Positions 9,501 to 18,435 of a stretch of 64,000 nucleotides of DNA are shown here, in pieces. Positions within the stretch are counted from its first letter, which is position 1; the number at the start of each line of letters is the position of its first letter. Position numbers and translations under genes: made by a program. The notes under the pieces are model-generated. The model was not told the origin of the DNA, did no database searches, and saw nothing but the letters and a program-made list of their open reading frames with translations. This DNA comes from an uncultured Clostridia bacterium. GTDB lineage: Bacteria > Bacillota > Clostridia > Oscillospirales > CAG-272. The stretch covers positions 10,065 through 74,064 of the forward strand of contig CAJGCT010000002.1 in NCBI GenBank assembly GCA_904501985.1. The letters run 5' to 3'.

Positions 9501-10913
9501 TTGAAAATAGACTGGAATCGCAAATATACAACCATTGCGATATATGCGGTAGTCACAGCATTTGCAATAATGCTGCTGTTCACGCTGTTTGTAAATTTTG
9601 ACGGTGTTTCATCATTCTTTTCCGCACTTAACGGAATAATGATGCCGTTTTACATCGGACTTGCCGTAGCATACATCGCAAATCCCATAATGAAGATGGC
9701 GGAAAAGCATATTTTTCGCTTTAAGGTCACATCAAACCGCAGGTTTAATCTGAAACGCGGACTTTCCATAACGCTGGCACTGATCGTTCTGCTGATAATC
9801 CTGACCATACTCGTTCTATTGATTATACCGCAGGTCATACTGAGTCTCACCGACCTGGCATCAAAAATGAGCGGTTATATAGACAGCACTGTGGCATGGC
9901 TTGATGAATTTCTGCCGGACACTATATTTGACAGTGCAAATCTCACCCTTGAGAATTTCTTTAATTCCCTCGTAAATTATTTTACCAATTCTTCCATCGG
10001 TGCAGAGCTTTCCGATATTTCCGCACAGCTTGATCTTATTTCCGATAACCTTGACACGCTTATCGCCAATTCGTTTACAATAATCAAGGATTATGTCCCC
10101 GTAGTATTCGATGCCTTTGCAGGCATGGCAAACGGTGTGTTCAATGTAATTCTCGGAATATTCTTCGCAATATATACACTGTCCTCCAAGGAGAAGCTTA
10201 TTGCACAGGTAAAAAAGGTTATCCGCGCATTCAGCACAGAGCAGCTGTATAACAGTATCCTTGAATTCGGAAACTTCACCAACAAAACCTTCGGTTCATA
10301 TCTTATCGGTAAGATCCTTGACTCCTTCGTTGTGGGAATCATTATGTTCATCGCCTGTGCAATAGCACGCATACCTTATGCGCCTCTTGTAAGCGTTCTT
10401 GTGGCGATCACCAACATCATCCCCATCATCGGTCCTTTTATAGGGGCGATTCCGGGCGTTCTCATAATCTTCATCGTCGATCCTTCAAAGGTGCTTATTT
10501 TCATCATCATCAACATCCTGCTTCAGCAGATAGACGGAAATATTATCGTTCCGAAGATTCTTGGCGAAACCACAGGTCTCAGCTCCCTTTGGGTGCTCTT
10601 CTCCATCACAGTGATGGGCGGACTTTGGGGTCTTACGGGAATGTTTATAAGTGTTCCGATCTTCGCTGTACTGTATATGCTCTTTAAGCTCTACATTGAA
10701 AAGCGTCTTCGTCAAAAAGAGCTTCCTACTGAGACTTTCGAATATTATACCGACCGCGAAAACCGTGCATTCCAGAATCACGATGACTACAATCACTCCT
10801 TTGCGGCACACATAAAGGCTTCGGCTGACAGTCTCGCAAAGCAGTCACCTATCGGTAAATTCTCCGAAAAGCTAAAAAAGAAAAAGCAGGACAAAAATAA
10901 TAAAGATCAATAA
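9501..10913 (+). CDS. AI-2E family transporter (polytopic membrane protein)
   Basis: The family (PF01594) includes TqsA, sodium/proton antiporters and exporters of unknown cargo; the substrate here cannot be told. About eight membrane segments are visible, with a large soluble loop at residues about 120-200 and the conserved C-terminal core SVLVAITNIIPIIGPFIGAIPG followed by QQIDGNIIVPKILG (residues about 295-355). The C-terminal tail is basic and charged (KLKKKKQDKNNKDQ). Start is TTG at 9501 with SD GGAGG about 7 bases upstream. It is monocistronic, with a promoter and a strong terminator. Confidence 0.9.
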   Translation: MKIDWNRKYTTIAIYAVVTAFAIMLLFTLFVNFDGVSSFFSALNGIMMPFYIGLAVAYIANPIMKMAEKHIFRFKVTSNRRFNLKRGLSITLALIVLLIILTILVLLIIPQVILSLTDLASKMSGYIDSTVAWLDEFLPDTIFDSANLTLENFFNSLVNYFTNSSIGAELSDISAQLDLISDNLDTLIANSFTIIKDYVPVVFDAFAGMANGVFNVILGIFFAIYTLSSKEKLIAQVKKVIRAFSTEQLYNSILEFGNFTNKTFGSYLIGKILDSFVVGIIMFIACAIARIPYAPLVSVLVAITNIIPIIGPFIGAIPGVLIIFIVDPSKVLIFIIINILLQQIDGNIIVPKILGETTGLSSLWVLFSITVMGGLWGLTGMFISVPIFAVLYMLFKLYIEKRLRQKELPTETFEYYTDRENRAFQNHDDYNHSFAAHIKASADSLAKQSPIGKFSEKLKKKKQDKNNKDQ

Positions 10914-10918
10914 CGCAA

Positions 10919-10948
10919 ACGCTCCCGAGCAAAAATGCTCGGGAGCGT
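10919..10948 (+). terminator. Terminator of the AI-2E family gene
   Basis: Perfect stem CGCTCCCGAGC / GCTCGGGAGCG around a short A-rich loop, then TTTTT. Confidence 0.9.
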
Positions 10949-10977
10949 TTTTCTGTATTGTGTGGATCAGAACATAA

Positions 10978-11004
10978 AAAAAGCCGTGCTGTGCACGGCT
11001 TTTC
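10978..11004 (-). terminator. Terminator of ftsZ
   Basis: AAAAGCCGTGC / GCACGGCTTTT hairpin beyond the ftsZ stop; read on the minus strand it ends in a run of T. Confidence 0.85.
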
Positions 11005-11015
11005 TGCATATTCAA

Positions 11016-12149
11016 TTATCTGCCCTTGTTGTTGCGGAGAATACCGAGTATCTCGCCGAAATCGTCATCGGAGATAACATCGCCATTTTCCTGCTTAGCA
11101 CCTTCTTCGGATGCACCATTTGACTTGGTTTCAGCCGAAGCAGTTCCTGCTGCAGCATTTGCCTGAGTTTCAACAGTAGTCTGCATACTCTTGGGAGCAC
11201 TGTCAAAGCCTGTAGCGATAACGGTAATGCGCATTTCATCCTCAAGGGAGGGATCGAATGCCACACCGAAGATAACATTGGCATCAACGTGTGCTTCATC
11301 CTTGACCATACTAGAAGCAGTATCAACATCTTCAAGGGTCATATCAGCAGAACCGGTAATGGAGAGGATTATGCCGCGTGCACCTGCGATAGATGTTTCA
11401 AGCAGCGGGCTGGAGATTGCAGCCTTTGCTGCAAGAGCCGCCTTTTCCTTACCTGTAGCACTGCCCACACCCATATGAGCGTAGCCGGCATTGGTCATGA
11501 TAGCGGTAACGTCTGCAAAGTCGAGGTTAATGAAGCCGTCAACCGCGATAAGCTCTGCAACGCTCTGTACACCGTGACGAAGAACGTCATCGGCAACCTC
11601 AAATGCGTTTACGAGGGTTATTCTTGTATCGGATACCTGCTTAAGTCTTTCGTTGGGAACAATAATGAGGGAGTCAACTACCTCAATAAGATTCTTGATG
11701 CCTGCCTCTGCCTGAGCCATACGAACCTTGCCCTCGAAAGCGAAAGGCTTGGTTACAACACCGACAGTAAGTATGCCCATGTCTCTTGCGGTCTTTGCTA
11801 CGATAGGAGCGGCACCTGTACCTGTACCGCCGCCCATACCTGCGGTAACAAATACCATCTGAGTGCCCTCAAGCATCTTCTTGATTTCCTCTATGGATTC
11901 CTCGGCAGCTCTTGCACCGATTTCAGGATTAGCACCTGCTCCGCGACCCTTGGTGATCTTCTCACCGATGTCGATCTTGGTAACGGCGTTGGATCTTGAG
12001 AGAGCCTGTCTGTCGGTATTGATAGCGACAAACTCCACGCCGCGCATATTAGCGGCAATCATGCGGTTAACAGCGTTGTTTCCGCCGCCGCCCACGCCGA
12101 TTACTTTTATATTCACATTTCCAAAGTTATTGTCGAGTTCGAAAGCCAT
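11016..12149 (-). CDS. ftsZ: Cell division GTPase FtsZ
   Basis: Tubulin homologue forming the Z ring at midcell. The nucleotide-binding signature GGGTGTG is at about residues 105-111, with IGVGGGGNNAVNRM near the start, NTDRQAL and the T7 loop region VDGFINLDFADV. After about residue 320 a low-complexity A/T/E linker leads to the C-terminal conserved peptide, DDDFGEILGILRNNKGR, the tail that binds membrane anchors. Its SD AGGAGG precedes the ATG. It is last in the dcw cluster and follows ftsQ by about 150 bases. No ftsA lies beside it. Confidence 0.98.
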   Translation of the reverse strand: MAFELDNNFGNVNIKVIGVGGGGNNAVNRMIAANMRGVEFVAINTDRQALSRSNAVTKIDIGEKITKGRGAGANPEIGARAAEESIEEIKKMLEGTQMVFVTAGMGGGTGTGAAPIVAKTARDMGILTVGVVTKPFAFEGKVRMAQAEAGIKNLIEVVDSLIIVPNERLKQVSDTRITLVNAFEVADDVLRHGVQSVAELIAVDGFINLDFADVTAIMTNAGYAHMGVGSATGKEKAALAAKAAISSPLLETSIAGARGIILSITGSADMTLEDVDTASSMVKDEAHVDANVIFGVAFDPSLEDEMRITVIATGFDSAPKSMQTTVETQANAAAGTASAETKSNGASEEGAKQENGDVISDDDFGEILGILRNNKGR

Positions 12150-12303
12150 TTTTCAGTATCCTCCTAATTTTTCTATGTCCGATTATCGAAATTCTTCGAT
12201 ATAAAACTCATCATATAATAATATAATAATATTAAATTGCAATTTTTGCAATAGGTTTTAAAAAAGTTTAATATTTTTTTACGTTTAATGCACAATTTAC
12301 GCG

Positions 12304-13179
12304 TTACCGTTTGTCAAACTCGATTATAAGGTTAGGATTTTTTATAACCGGGCACTGTGCAGGATCGTTGGCATCAATGGTAGCAGGTACTCCATCGGAG
12401 AACACTTCGCTTTCAAGCATTCCCGCAACTGCGGTAAGCTTTGTATTAAGCTCGTCCCCGTTGCCGAGATCCACAAGATAAATATCCTTCGCAACAAGCG
12501 CTAAATTGAATCTGTCCCGAAGATCAAATGCCGTGGTGCTTCGAAACAGGGGACTTGATTCAAGAGCATCAATGTACGCGCTGACATACCGTGCGGACAC
12601 CTCAGCGGCAAATTCAACCTTATATCCTACCATCGCGCTGTTCACTTCCGGAAGCAGCAGTCGAATAAGCCCCTCATCCTCAAGTGTCGACATATCAAAT
12701 ACACGCTCAAGCACACGAAGCTCGTCCGAAAGCACGAAATACTCACCGTACAGCTCACACACGTACCTTGGCTCATCCTCGGTAACCTTTATCACCAACG
12801 TATGAGGCAGCTTCCTTACGATACGTGCCTGCTCTATATACGCAAGCCGTCCGCGAAGTCCGTCAAGATCGGAATTTGATATTTCATAAAGGCTGAGCCC
12901 TTCTTCAATGTCCGTAACCGCAAGAATATCTTCTTTTGAATATCTGGACGTTCCCACGATCTCTATTTCTTTAACCCGAAAGAACACCGCAAGACATATT
13001 ATAACAAATACGGCACTGAGCAGTCCGAATATCAGAAAATATGTAAATCTTGAAAAGTGTTTTCGCGTCCGATTGTGCCTTTGGAATTTCTGAAGGCTTT
13101 CCTTGCTTTTTATTCTGGCAAGCTCATTATCGTCACCGGTAAAGAATCGGCTCTCCCGGCGGTCGCTCGAATGGCTCAT
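12304..13179 (-). CDS. ftsQ: Cell division protein FtsQ/DivIB
   Basis: Single-pass divisome protein linking FtsL/FtsB-type partners to the septal synthase. A charged cytoplasmic N-terminus of about 45 residues is followed by a membrane segment (FLIFGLLSAVFVIICLAVFF) and a POTRA domain beginning at VKEIEIVGTSRYSKEDILAV with RKLPHTLVIKVTEDEP; the beta domain ends at about residue 290. Start has a clear SD GGAGGG. It has its own promoter upstream, so ftsQ-ftsZ may be transcribed separately from the genes before it. Confidence 0.9.
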   Translation of the reverse strand: MSHSSDRRESRFFTGDDNELARIKSKESLQKFQRHNRTRKHFSRFTYFLIFGLLSAVFVIICLAVFFRVKEIEIVGTSRYSKEDILAVTDIEEGLSLYEISNSDLDGLRGRLAYIEQARIVRKLPHTLVIKVTEDEPRYVCELYGEYFVLSDELRVLERVFDMSTLEDEGLIRLLLPEVNSAMVGYKVEFAAEVSARYVSAYIDALESSPLFRSTTAFDLRDRFNLALVAKDIYLVDLGNGDELNTKLTAVAGMLESEVFSDGVPATIDANDPAQCPVIKNPNLIIEFDKR

Positions 13180-13268
13180 ACGCTTACCCTCCGTGAGTTA
13201 TGTCCTTTCCGACGATTTTAAGATATCAGCCCGCGCAAAAGCACAAGGCAAAATACCGCCTTTGTAAT

Positions 13269-13298
13269 ATTATATCATAGTCAACTGTAAAAAGTCAA
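13269..13298 (-). promoter_or_regulatory. Sigma-A promoter of ftsQ-ftsZ
   Basis: Minus-strand TTGACT (13293-13298) and TATAAT (13269-13274) are 18 bases apart, about 90 bases before the ftsQ ATG. A second TTGACT copy lies inside the spacer. Confidence 0.65.
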
Positions 13299-13350
13299 GT
13301 AATTTACGACGATTTGTGCGATTATTTGCAGATTTTTTCATGCAATTCGG

Positions 13351-14472
13351 TTATTTTTTGCCTGCGAGGGAAATAAGATCAAAATATATGCTTCGGTTGG
13401 CATCCGGCAGGGCAAACTTTGATATATTTAAAGACATATCAGCACGTTTCTTGGGATTTGCAAGCAGTTCTGCCATTGTGTTTGTGAGTTTATCACCCAC
13501 AAGCTCGTTTTCGCAGAATACATAAGCCGCATTGGCATCTGCCAGCACCTTGGCATTTTTGTATTGGTGATTGTCCGCAACGTGAGGTGACGGAATCAGA
13601 ACACAGCATTTATTAAGTGCCGCCAGCTCCGAAAGGGTCATTGCACCGGCACGACTGACCACAATATCCGCCGCCGCCATAAGCTCCGGCATATTGTAGA
13701 TGTATTCCCGTATCTGAATATTCTCGTATTTATCAAGACCGTACTCTTTAGCCTTGAGCATTGCGGCTTCATGCTCAATTGCGCCTGTAGCGTGAATATG
13801 AAGAAGCTCAGGGTGATCCTTGGTATAGCTTCTCATAAATTCAAGCATCTCGTCGTTTACCTTTTCAGCACCCATGCTTCCGCCATATGACAGGATAAGG
13901 TGCTTGTATTTTCCATCAATTCCAAGCGCACGTCTCGCCTCTGAATATTTCAGCGAGGAAAACTCAGGCTTTATGGGATTTCCCACCCTGACGGTCTTAT
14001 GGCTGTACGCATCTCCGAGAGCCACAGCGGTAGCTTCAAAATTCACGTAGATACGGTCAACATACCGCGCAAGCATCTTAACCGCCACTCCGGGGATAGC
14101 GTTGGATTCATGCACCGCGGTAGGAATACCCATGGAAGACGCGGCTTTAAGGAGCGGCCAGCACACATATCCGCCCGTTCCTACAACAATATCCGGCTTG
14201 AACTCCCGAAGAAGCTTTTTTGCTTTCATGGGAGAGGTAAAGGCAAGCCACGCGGATTTAATATTGTAAGGGGTCAGCTTCCGCTTGAATCCCTGCACCT
14301 CAACATGGTGAAGCTTATATCCTTCCTTTGGCACAAGCTTGTTTTCAATACCGCGGGATGTTCCTACAAATTCTATCTGTGAGCCCGGAAGATTTTCCCG
14401 TATGCTGTTGGCGATGGCAATTGCGGGATTCACATGACCGCCTGTACCGCCGCCTGTCATTAAAACTTTCAC
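13351..14472 (-). CDS. murG: UDP-GlcNAc:lipid I N-acetylglucosamine transferase MurG
   Basis: Peripheral membrane glycosyltransferase making lipid II from lipid I. Motifs: GGTGGHVNPAIAIA at the N-terminus, VGTGGYVCWPLL, HESNAIPG, SYGGSMGA, and the UDP-GlcNAc site SRAGAMTLSELAALNK with PSPHVADNHQYKNA. Length 373 is normal for Firmicutes. Start is GTG at 14472 with SD GAGG 8 bases upstream. It lies 30 bases after ftsW. Confidence 0.97.
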   Translation of the reverse strand: MKVLMTGGGTGGHVNPAIAIANSIRENLPGSQIEFVGTSRGIENKLVPKEGYKLHHVEVQGFKRKLTPYNIKSAWLAFTSPMKAKKLLREFKPDIVVGTGGYVCWPLLKAASSMGIPTAVHESNAIPGVAVKMLARYVDRIYVNFEATAVALGDAYSHKTVRVGNPIKPEFSSLKYSEARRALGIDGKYKHLILSYGGSMGAEKVNDEMLEFMRSYTKDHPELLHIHATGAIEHEAAMLKAKEYGLDKYENIQIREYIYNMPELMAAADIVVSRAGAMTLSELAALNKCCVLIPSPHVADNHQYKNAKVLADANAAYVFCENELVGDKLTNTMAELLANPKKRADMSLNISKFALPDANRSIYFDLISLAGKK

Positions 14473-14502
14473 TGTATAATCCTCTTTTGCTTGATTTTAA
14501 GC

Positions 14503-15945
14503 TTATTTTTGCTGTTTTGAGAAACGTGAAATGGACAAAACAATTCCCATTTCAACCATAAGCACGCAGAGTGATGAGCCGCCGTATGAGAAAAACGGCA
14601 GTGAAATGCCTGTGTTGGGAATGGAATTGGTTACAACCGCGATGTTAAGAAGTGCCTGAAGTACAACCTTTCCAACAATACCAACAACCACAAGGGATGA
14701 ATATATGTCCGGAGCCTTCATAGCTATAAGAAATCCGCGCCAAGCGAACAGGACGAACAGTACAACCACCGCAACGGCACCGATAAAGCCCAGCTCCTCA
14801 CATACTATTGTAAAAATGAAGTCGTTCTGGGGCTGTGATACGAACAGATGCTTCTGATAGCTCTCACCAAGTCCCTCTCCGAACAGTCCGCCTGAGCCGA
14901 TAGCATACAGTCCCTGCAAAGTCTGATATCCTGCACCTCTCGGATCATTTTCGGGATGAAGCCAAATGTCTATACGGCGTTTGGTATACGGAGTCACCAC
15001 GCTGATGATTCCAAGCAGTGCAACGCCGACGCCGCCCATTCCGATAAGCAGACGAAGGGGTGTACCGCTTGCAAAAATGATTATGATTCCTATCATAAAC
15101 ATAATAATAGTACCGGAAAGGTGCTTCTCAATAATAACAAGAACACACGCTATGGCAGTAATTGCAAGAGGTACAAATGTGCCGAAGAACGATGCTCTTA
15201 TGAGATTCGATTTGTCTGTTGCACGTTCATAATATCTGTCGCAAAACCATGCAAGCATCAAAACAAGTCCAAGCTTCATAAACTCAGAGGGCTGAATATC
15301 GGTGAATCCCAAGTCTATCCAACGTTTAGCGCCGTTTCGCTCAGCACCGATTATAGGCACAAGGCACAGTAAGAAGAAGCACACGATGTAAAACGGCACA
15401 GAAAAACGCTTATACCATTCAGGCTTGAACCATGCTGCTGCCGCCATACCGATAAATCCAACCACGATGAATATAAACTGCCTGAATATTATGTAATAGC
15501 TGTCATCGTATTTGTTTTTGGAGTACACGTAGCTTGCCGAATACACCATGATAGTACCGAAAGCAAGAAGTATCAGAACCAGCACCAAAAATACATAGTC
15601 TATACTTCCCTGCTCGCGCACGATATTTCGCTTTTCAAGAACAGTACGGTCCACCGCAAAGGTCTTTTTAAGCCATACAACCGTGCTGTTTTCCTGCTTT
15701 CTCACGGCAGGCGCGGTGGTTCTTGCAGGCTGCACTGATGTTTGGCGTACAGGCGCACTGCGTCTGGCTGTACCGCCGTTTTGACTGATCGTGCGGCGTG
15801 CCTGCATATTTGTGTGGCCTTGCGCGCCGCTTGCTCTCGGCGCACTGCCCGGCTTGTTTCCTTGACGACCGCTGTCGGCTGATCCGTTTTCACGCCGTGA
15901 GCCGCCGTTATTTCTGTTATAATAATTCCGCTTGTCGTCGTGCAA
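14503..15945 (-). CDS. ftsW: Septal peptidoglycan polymerase FtsW (SEDS family)
   Basis: SEDS glycosyltransferase that polymerises lipid II at the septum with its partner PBP. About ten membrane segments follow a long, basic, low-complexity cytoplasmic N-terminus of about 115 residues (N, R, A, S, T, Q rich), which is unusual length for the family. SEDS motifs: GAKRWIDLGFTDIQPSEFMKLGLVLMLA, the PENDPRGAGYQTLQ loop and TGISLPFFSYGGSS. A GTG at 15954 overlaps the SD itself; TTG at 15945 lies 8 bases after GGAGG and is the likely start. MurD, often found here, is missing. Confidence 0.95.
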   Translation of the reverse strand: MHDDKRNYYNRNNGGSRRENGSADSGRQGNKPGSAPRASGAQGHTNMQARRTISQNGGTARRSAPVRQTSVQPARTTAPAVRKQENSTVVWLKKTFAVDRTVLEKRNIVREQGSIDYVFLVLVLILLAFGTIMVYSASYVYSKNKYDDSYYIIFRQFIFIVVGFIGMAAAAWFKPEWYKRFSVPFYIVCFFLLCLVPIIGAERNGAKRWIDLGFTDIQPSEFMKLGLVLMLAWFCDRYYERATDKSNLIRASFFGTFVPLAITAIACVLVIIEKHLSGTIIMFMIGIIIIFASGTPLRLLIGMGGVGVALLGIISVVTPYTKRRIDIWLHPENDPRGAGYQTLQGLYAIGSGGLFGEGLGESYQKHLFVSQPQNDFIFTIVCEELGFIGAVAVVVLFVLFAWRGFLIAMKAPDIYSSLVVVGIVGKVVLQALLNIAVVTNSIPNTGISLPFFSYGGSSLCVLMVEMGIVLSISRFSKQQK

Positions 15946-15975
15946 ACAGATCACCTCCGATAATCAGATGTTTGT

Positions 15976-16968
15976 TTAAATTCCGAAATATGCCACAGCT
16001 CCTGCAATGAGTGTAACAAGAGAGGACACACCCACTATCTTAAGCTCCGACCATCCGCATTTTTCAAAGTGATGATGGATGGGTGCCATCTTGAATATGC
16101 GCTTTTTTGTCAGCTTGTAGCATCCAACCTGCAAAATAACGGACAGCGTTTCAAGAATATAGATTATGCCCACGATAATAACGATAAGTGGGTTATCTAT
16201 CATATACGCCATGCCTATAACGAACGCGCCAAGGAAAAGCGAGCCTGTGTCTCCCATAAAAACACGTGCAGGATAGAAGTTGTAAACGAGGAAGCCGAGG
16301 CAGGCTCCCATGGCAATACCCGATGCCGCAACCGTAGGAAGTGCCTCTATGGCAAATCCTGCCACCGCGAAGAACGCTCCCACCGCAAGAGTAACGCTTG
16401 CGGCAAGTCCGTCGATGCCGTCAGTGAGATTTACCGCATTGACAATTCCCGTAATAAGCAATATCGATAAAATATAGTAAAATATTCCAAGCTCTGCTGT
16501 AATATCGGTAAACGGTATGCGTACCCCGGTTGTAATGTTTCCGGTAAGCTTCAGTGCCGCCAGAAGCAGTCCTGCCGACACAAGCTGAAGTAAATATTTC
16601 TGAGATGCCGTAAGTCCTTCGTTTCGGTGGTTTTTAAATTTGGTAAGATCGTCAACCACGCCGATAGCACCGTTCATTACAGCAAAAATCATGACTATAA
16701 TCAGCTTCTCGAGTCCTGCATCATTCTCGGTAACACGCATAGCCACAGCCAAAGCAACAAAAGCAATAACAGAGGCTATTATAAAGCTTATTCCGCCCAT
16801 TGTAGGCGTGCCTTCCTTGCTTTTATGCCATCTTGGACCGATATCCAGTATCTGCTGACCCATTTTCATGCTTTTAAGCTTGGGAATAAGTATTCTAGCC
16901 AAAAATGCCGTCAAAATAAACGTTCCGAGTATGGCAGGAATAAAATATGCAATCATCGTTGTCTTCAT
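15976..16968 (-). CDS. mraY: Phospho-N-acetylmuramoyl-pentapeptide transferase MraY
   Basis: Integral membrane enzyme making lipid I from UDP-MurNAc-pentapeptide and undecaprenyl phosphate. Ten membrane segments; motifs GTPTMGG, DDLTKFKNHRNEGLTASQKYLLQ (split Asp pair), NAVNLTDGIDGLA, GDTGSLFLGA and the HHH loop MAPIHHHFEKCGWSE. Length 330 is typical. Located between murF and ftsW. Confidence 0.97.
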   Translation of the reverse strand: MKTTMIAYFIPAILGTFILTAFLARILIPKLKSMKMGQQILDIGPRWHKSKEGTPTMGGISFIIASVIAFVALAVAMRVTENDAGLEKLIIVMIFAVMNGAIGVVDDLTKFKNHRNEGLTASQKYLLQLVSAGLLLAALKLTGNITTGVRIPFTDITAELGIFYYILSILLITGIVNAVNLTDGIDGLAASVTLAVGAFFAVAGFAIEALPTVAASGIAMGACLGFLVYNFYPARVFMGDTGSLFLGAFVIGMAYMIDNPLIVIIVGIIYILETLSVILQVGCYKLTKKRIFKMAPIHHHFEKCGWSELKIVGVSSLVTLIAGAVAYFGI

Positions 16969-16984
16969 AGCCTAAACCTCACAG

Positions 16985-18412
16985 TCATTTATCAGCATCA
17001 ATAAGAGCCTTAAGCTCCTCTATAACCCGTTCAAGCTGTACCGCGCGGCTTGCCTTAAAGAGAACCGCATCACCTTTTGACACAAGCTCATATACCGTCT
17101 TTGCCGCCGCCAAGGGATTATCTGTATTTGTATTTACGCTGATATTCTCCGCTTTAAGTCCCTGATTGATAGCACCAAGGGCGATATTCTCCGCTTCTCT
17201 TCCGAAAGTCACAAGATTCGATATGTGCCTTGACGCCACAAGCGCACCGACCTCCATGTGAAGCTGTTTTGAATAATCGCCAAGCTCACGCATATCGCCA
17301 AGCACCGCCACACTGCGGCATTTGTTTTTCTCAGCAAGACGGGCAAGTACCTCCACCGCCGCTTTCATGGACTCAGGCCCTGCATTATAGCAGTCCTCGA
17401 TTATCGTGATCCCGCCGTACTCGTAGATATTCTGTCGCATTCCCGTGTTATGGAAGGACATAAGTCCGCGCTTGATCTCATCATCGTCCATTCCGAGAAG
17501 GATTCCCACAACGAATGCATAGGTGGCATCGTAAACATTGTGGCGTCCGATGCACGGTATCTTCACATTGGTTACAACACGTCTGCCTGCCACAAGGTCA
17601 AACTCGGTGCTATTTTCATACTCGCGGATATTCAGTGCCCGGTAATCCGCCTGTGGATTCTGGAGAGACACAAAGATAAGATTCTGTGAAAGCTTACCCT
17701 TCTGCGCAAACAGCATCGGCTCATCGGCGTTGAGGATCACATATCCGTTCTCAGGCACACCCTCCGCTATTTCAAGCTTGGCTTTGCAGATGTTCTCCCT
17801 TGAACCGAGATTTTCTATATGGGAGTTTCCGATATTGGTAATAAGGGCGATATCGGGCTTCGCAATTGCTGTCATACGTGATATTTCACCAAGTCCGCTC
17901 ATTCCCATTTCAAGAACACACACCTGCGCCGTCTCCGGCATATCAAGCACAGATAACGGCATACCGATCTCATTATTAAAATTGCCGGCAGTTTTATGTG
18001 CAAGATACTTCGCACCGGCTACGGCATACACAAACTCTTTGGTAGTTGTTTTGCCCACACTTCCCGTAACGGCAACGGTGCGCGGATGTATGCGCTCCTT
18101 GTAAGCACCGGCAATCATTCCCAGTGCTTCTATTGAATCGCGCACTACAAGTATTCGCTTTGCGTCATCCTCGTTAGTACCGTCGGGAATACGCTCTGCA
18201 ATTACTGCTGCCGCACCTTTTGACAAAGCCTGACAAATGAAATCATGTCCGTCGAATCGCTCACCCTTCAGCGCAACAAAAAGCGCACCCGACTCAGCTT
18301 CTCTTGAATCGGTAACGATGGATGTTATATCGTCGGACAGCGAGCATTTTGCACCGACTATGTGCGCAAGCTCCGCCGTATTAAAAATTGCTTTTTTATA
18401 CTTTATTCCCAT
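16985..18412 (-). CDS. murF: UDP-MurNAc-tripeptide:D-Ala-D-Ala ligase MurF
   Basis: Cytoplasmic Mur ligase adding D-Ala-D-Ala to the precursor. Motifs: ATP loop VTGSVGKTTTKEF near residue 115, carbamate/metal region FNNEIGMPLSVL, EMGMSGLGEI, ITNIGNSHIENLGS, CIGRHNVYDATYAF and EDCYNAGPESMKAA. Length 475. SD AAAGGAA precedes the ATG. It follows murE by 23 bases. Confidence 0.96.
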   Translation of the reverse strand: MGIKYKKAIFNTAELAHIVGAKCSLSDDITSIVTDSREAESGALFVALKGERFDGHDFICQALSKGAAAVIAERIPDGTNEDDAKRILVVRDSIEALGMIAGAYKERIHPRTVAVTGSVGKTTTKEFVYAVAGAKYLAHKTAGNFNNEIGMPLSVLDMPETAQVCVLEMGMSGLGEISRMTAIAKPDIALITNIGNSHIENLGSRENICKAKLEIAEGVPENGYVILNADEPMLFAQKGKLSQNLIFVSLQNPQADYRALNIREYENSTEFDLVAGRRVVTNVKIPCIGRHNVYDATYAFVVGILLGMDDDEIKRGLMSFHNTGMRQNIYEYGGITIIEDCYNAGPESMKAAVEVLARLAEKNKCRSVAVLGDMRELGDYSKQLHMEVGALVASRHISNLVTFGREAENIALGAINQGLKAENISVNTNTDNPLAAAKTVYELVSKGDAVLFKASRAVQLERVIEELKALIDADK

Positions 18413-18435
18413 TTTGTCAGTTCCTTTCTGTTATG

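Noticed and set aside
12236..12252. ATTGC/GCAAT hairpin upstream of ftsZ as terminator of ftsQ
   Set aside because: Stem of only five pairs in very AT-rich sequence; too weak to call.
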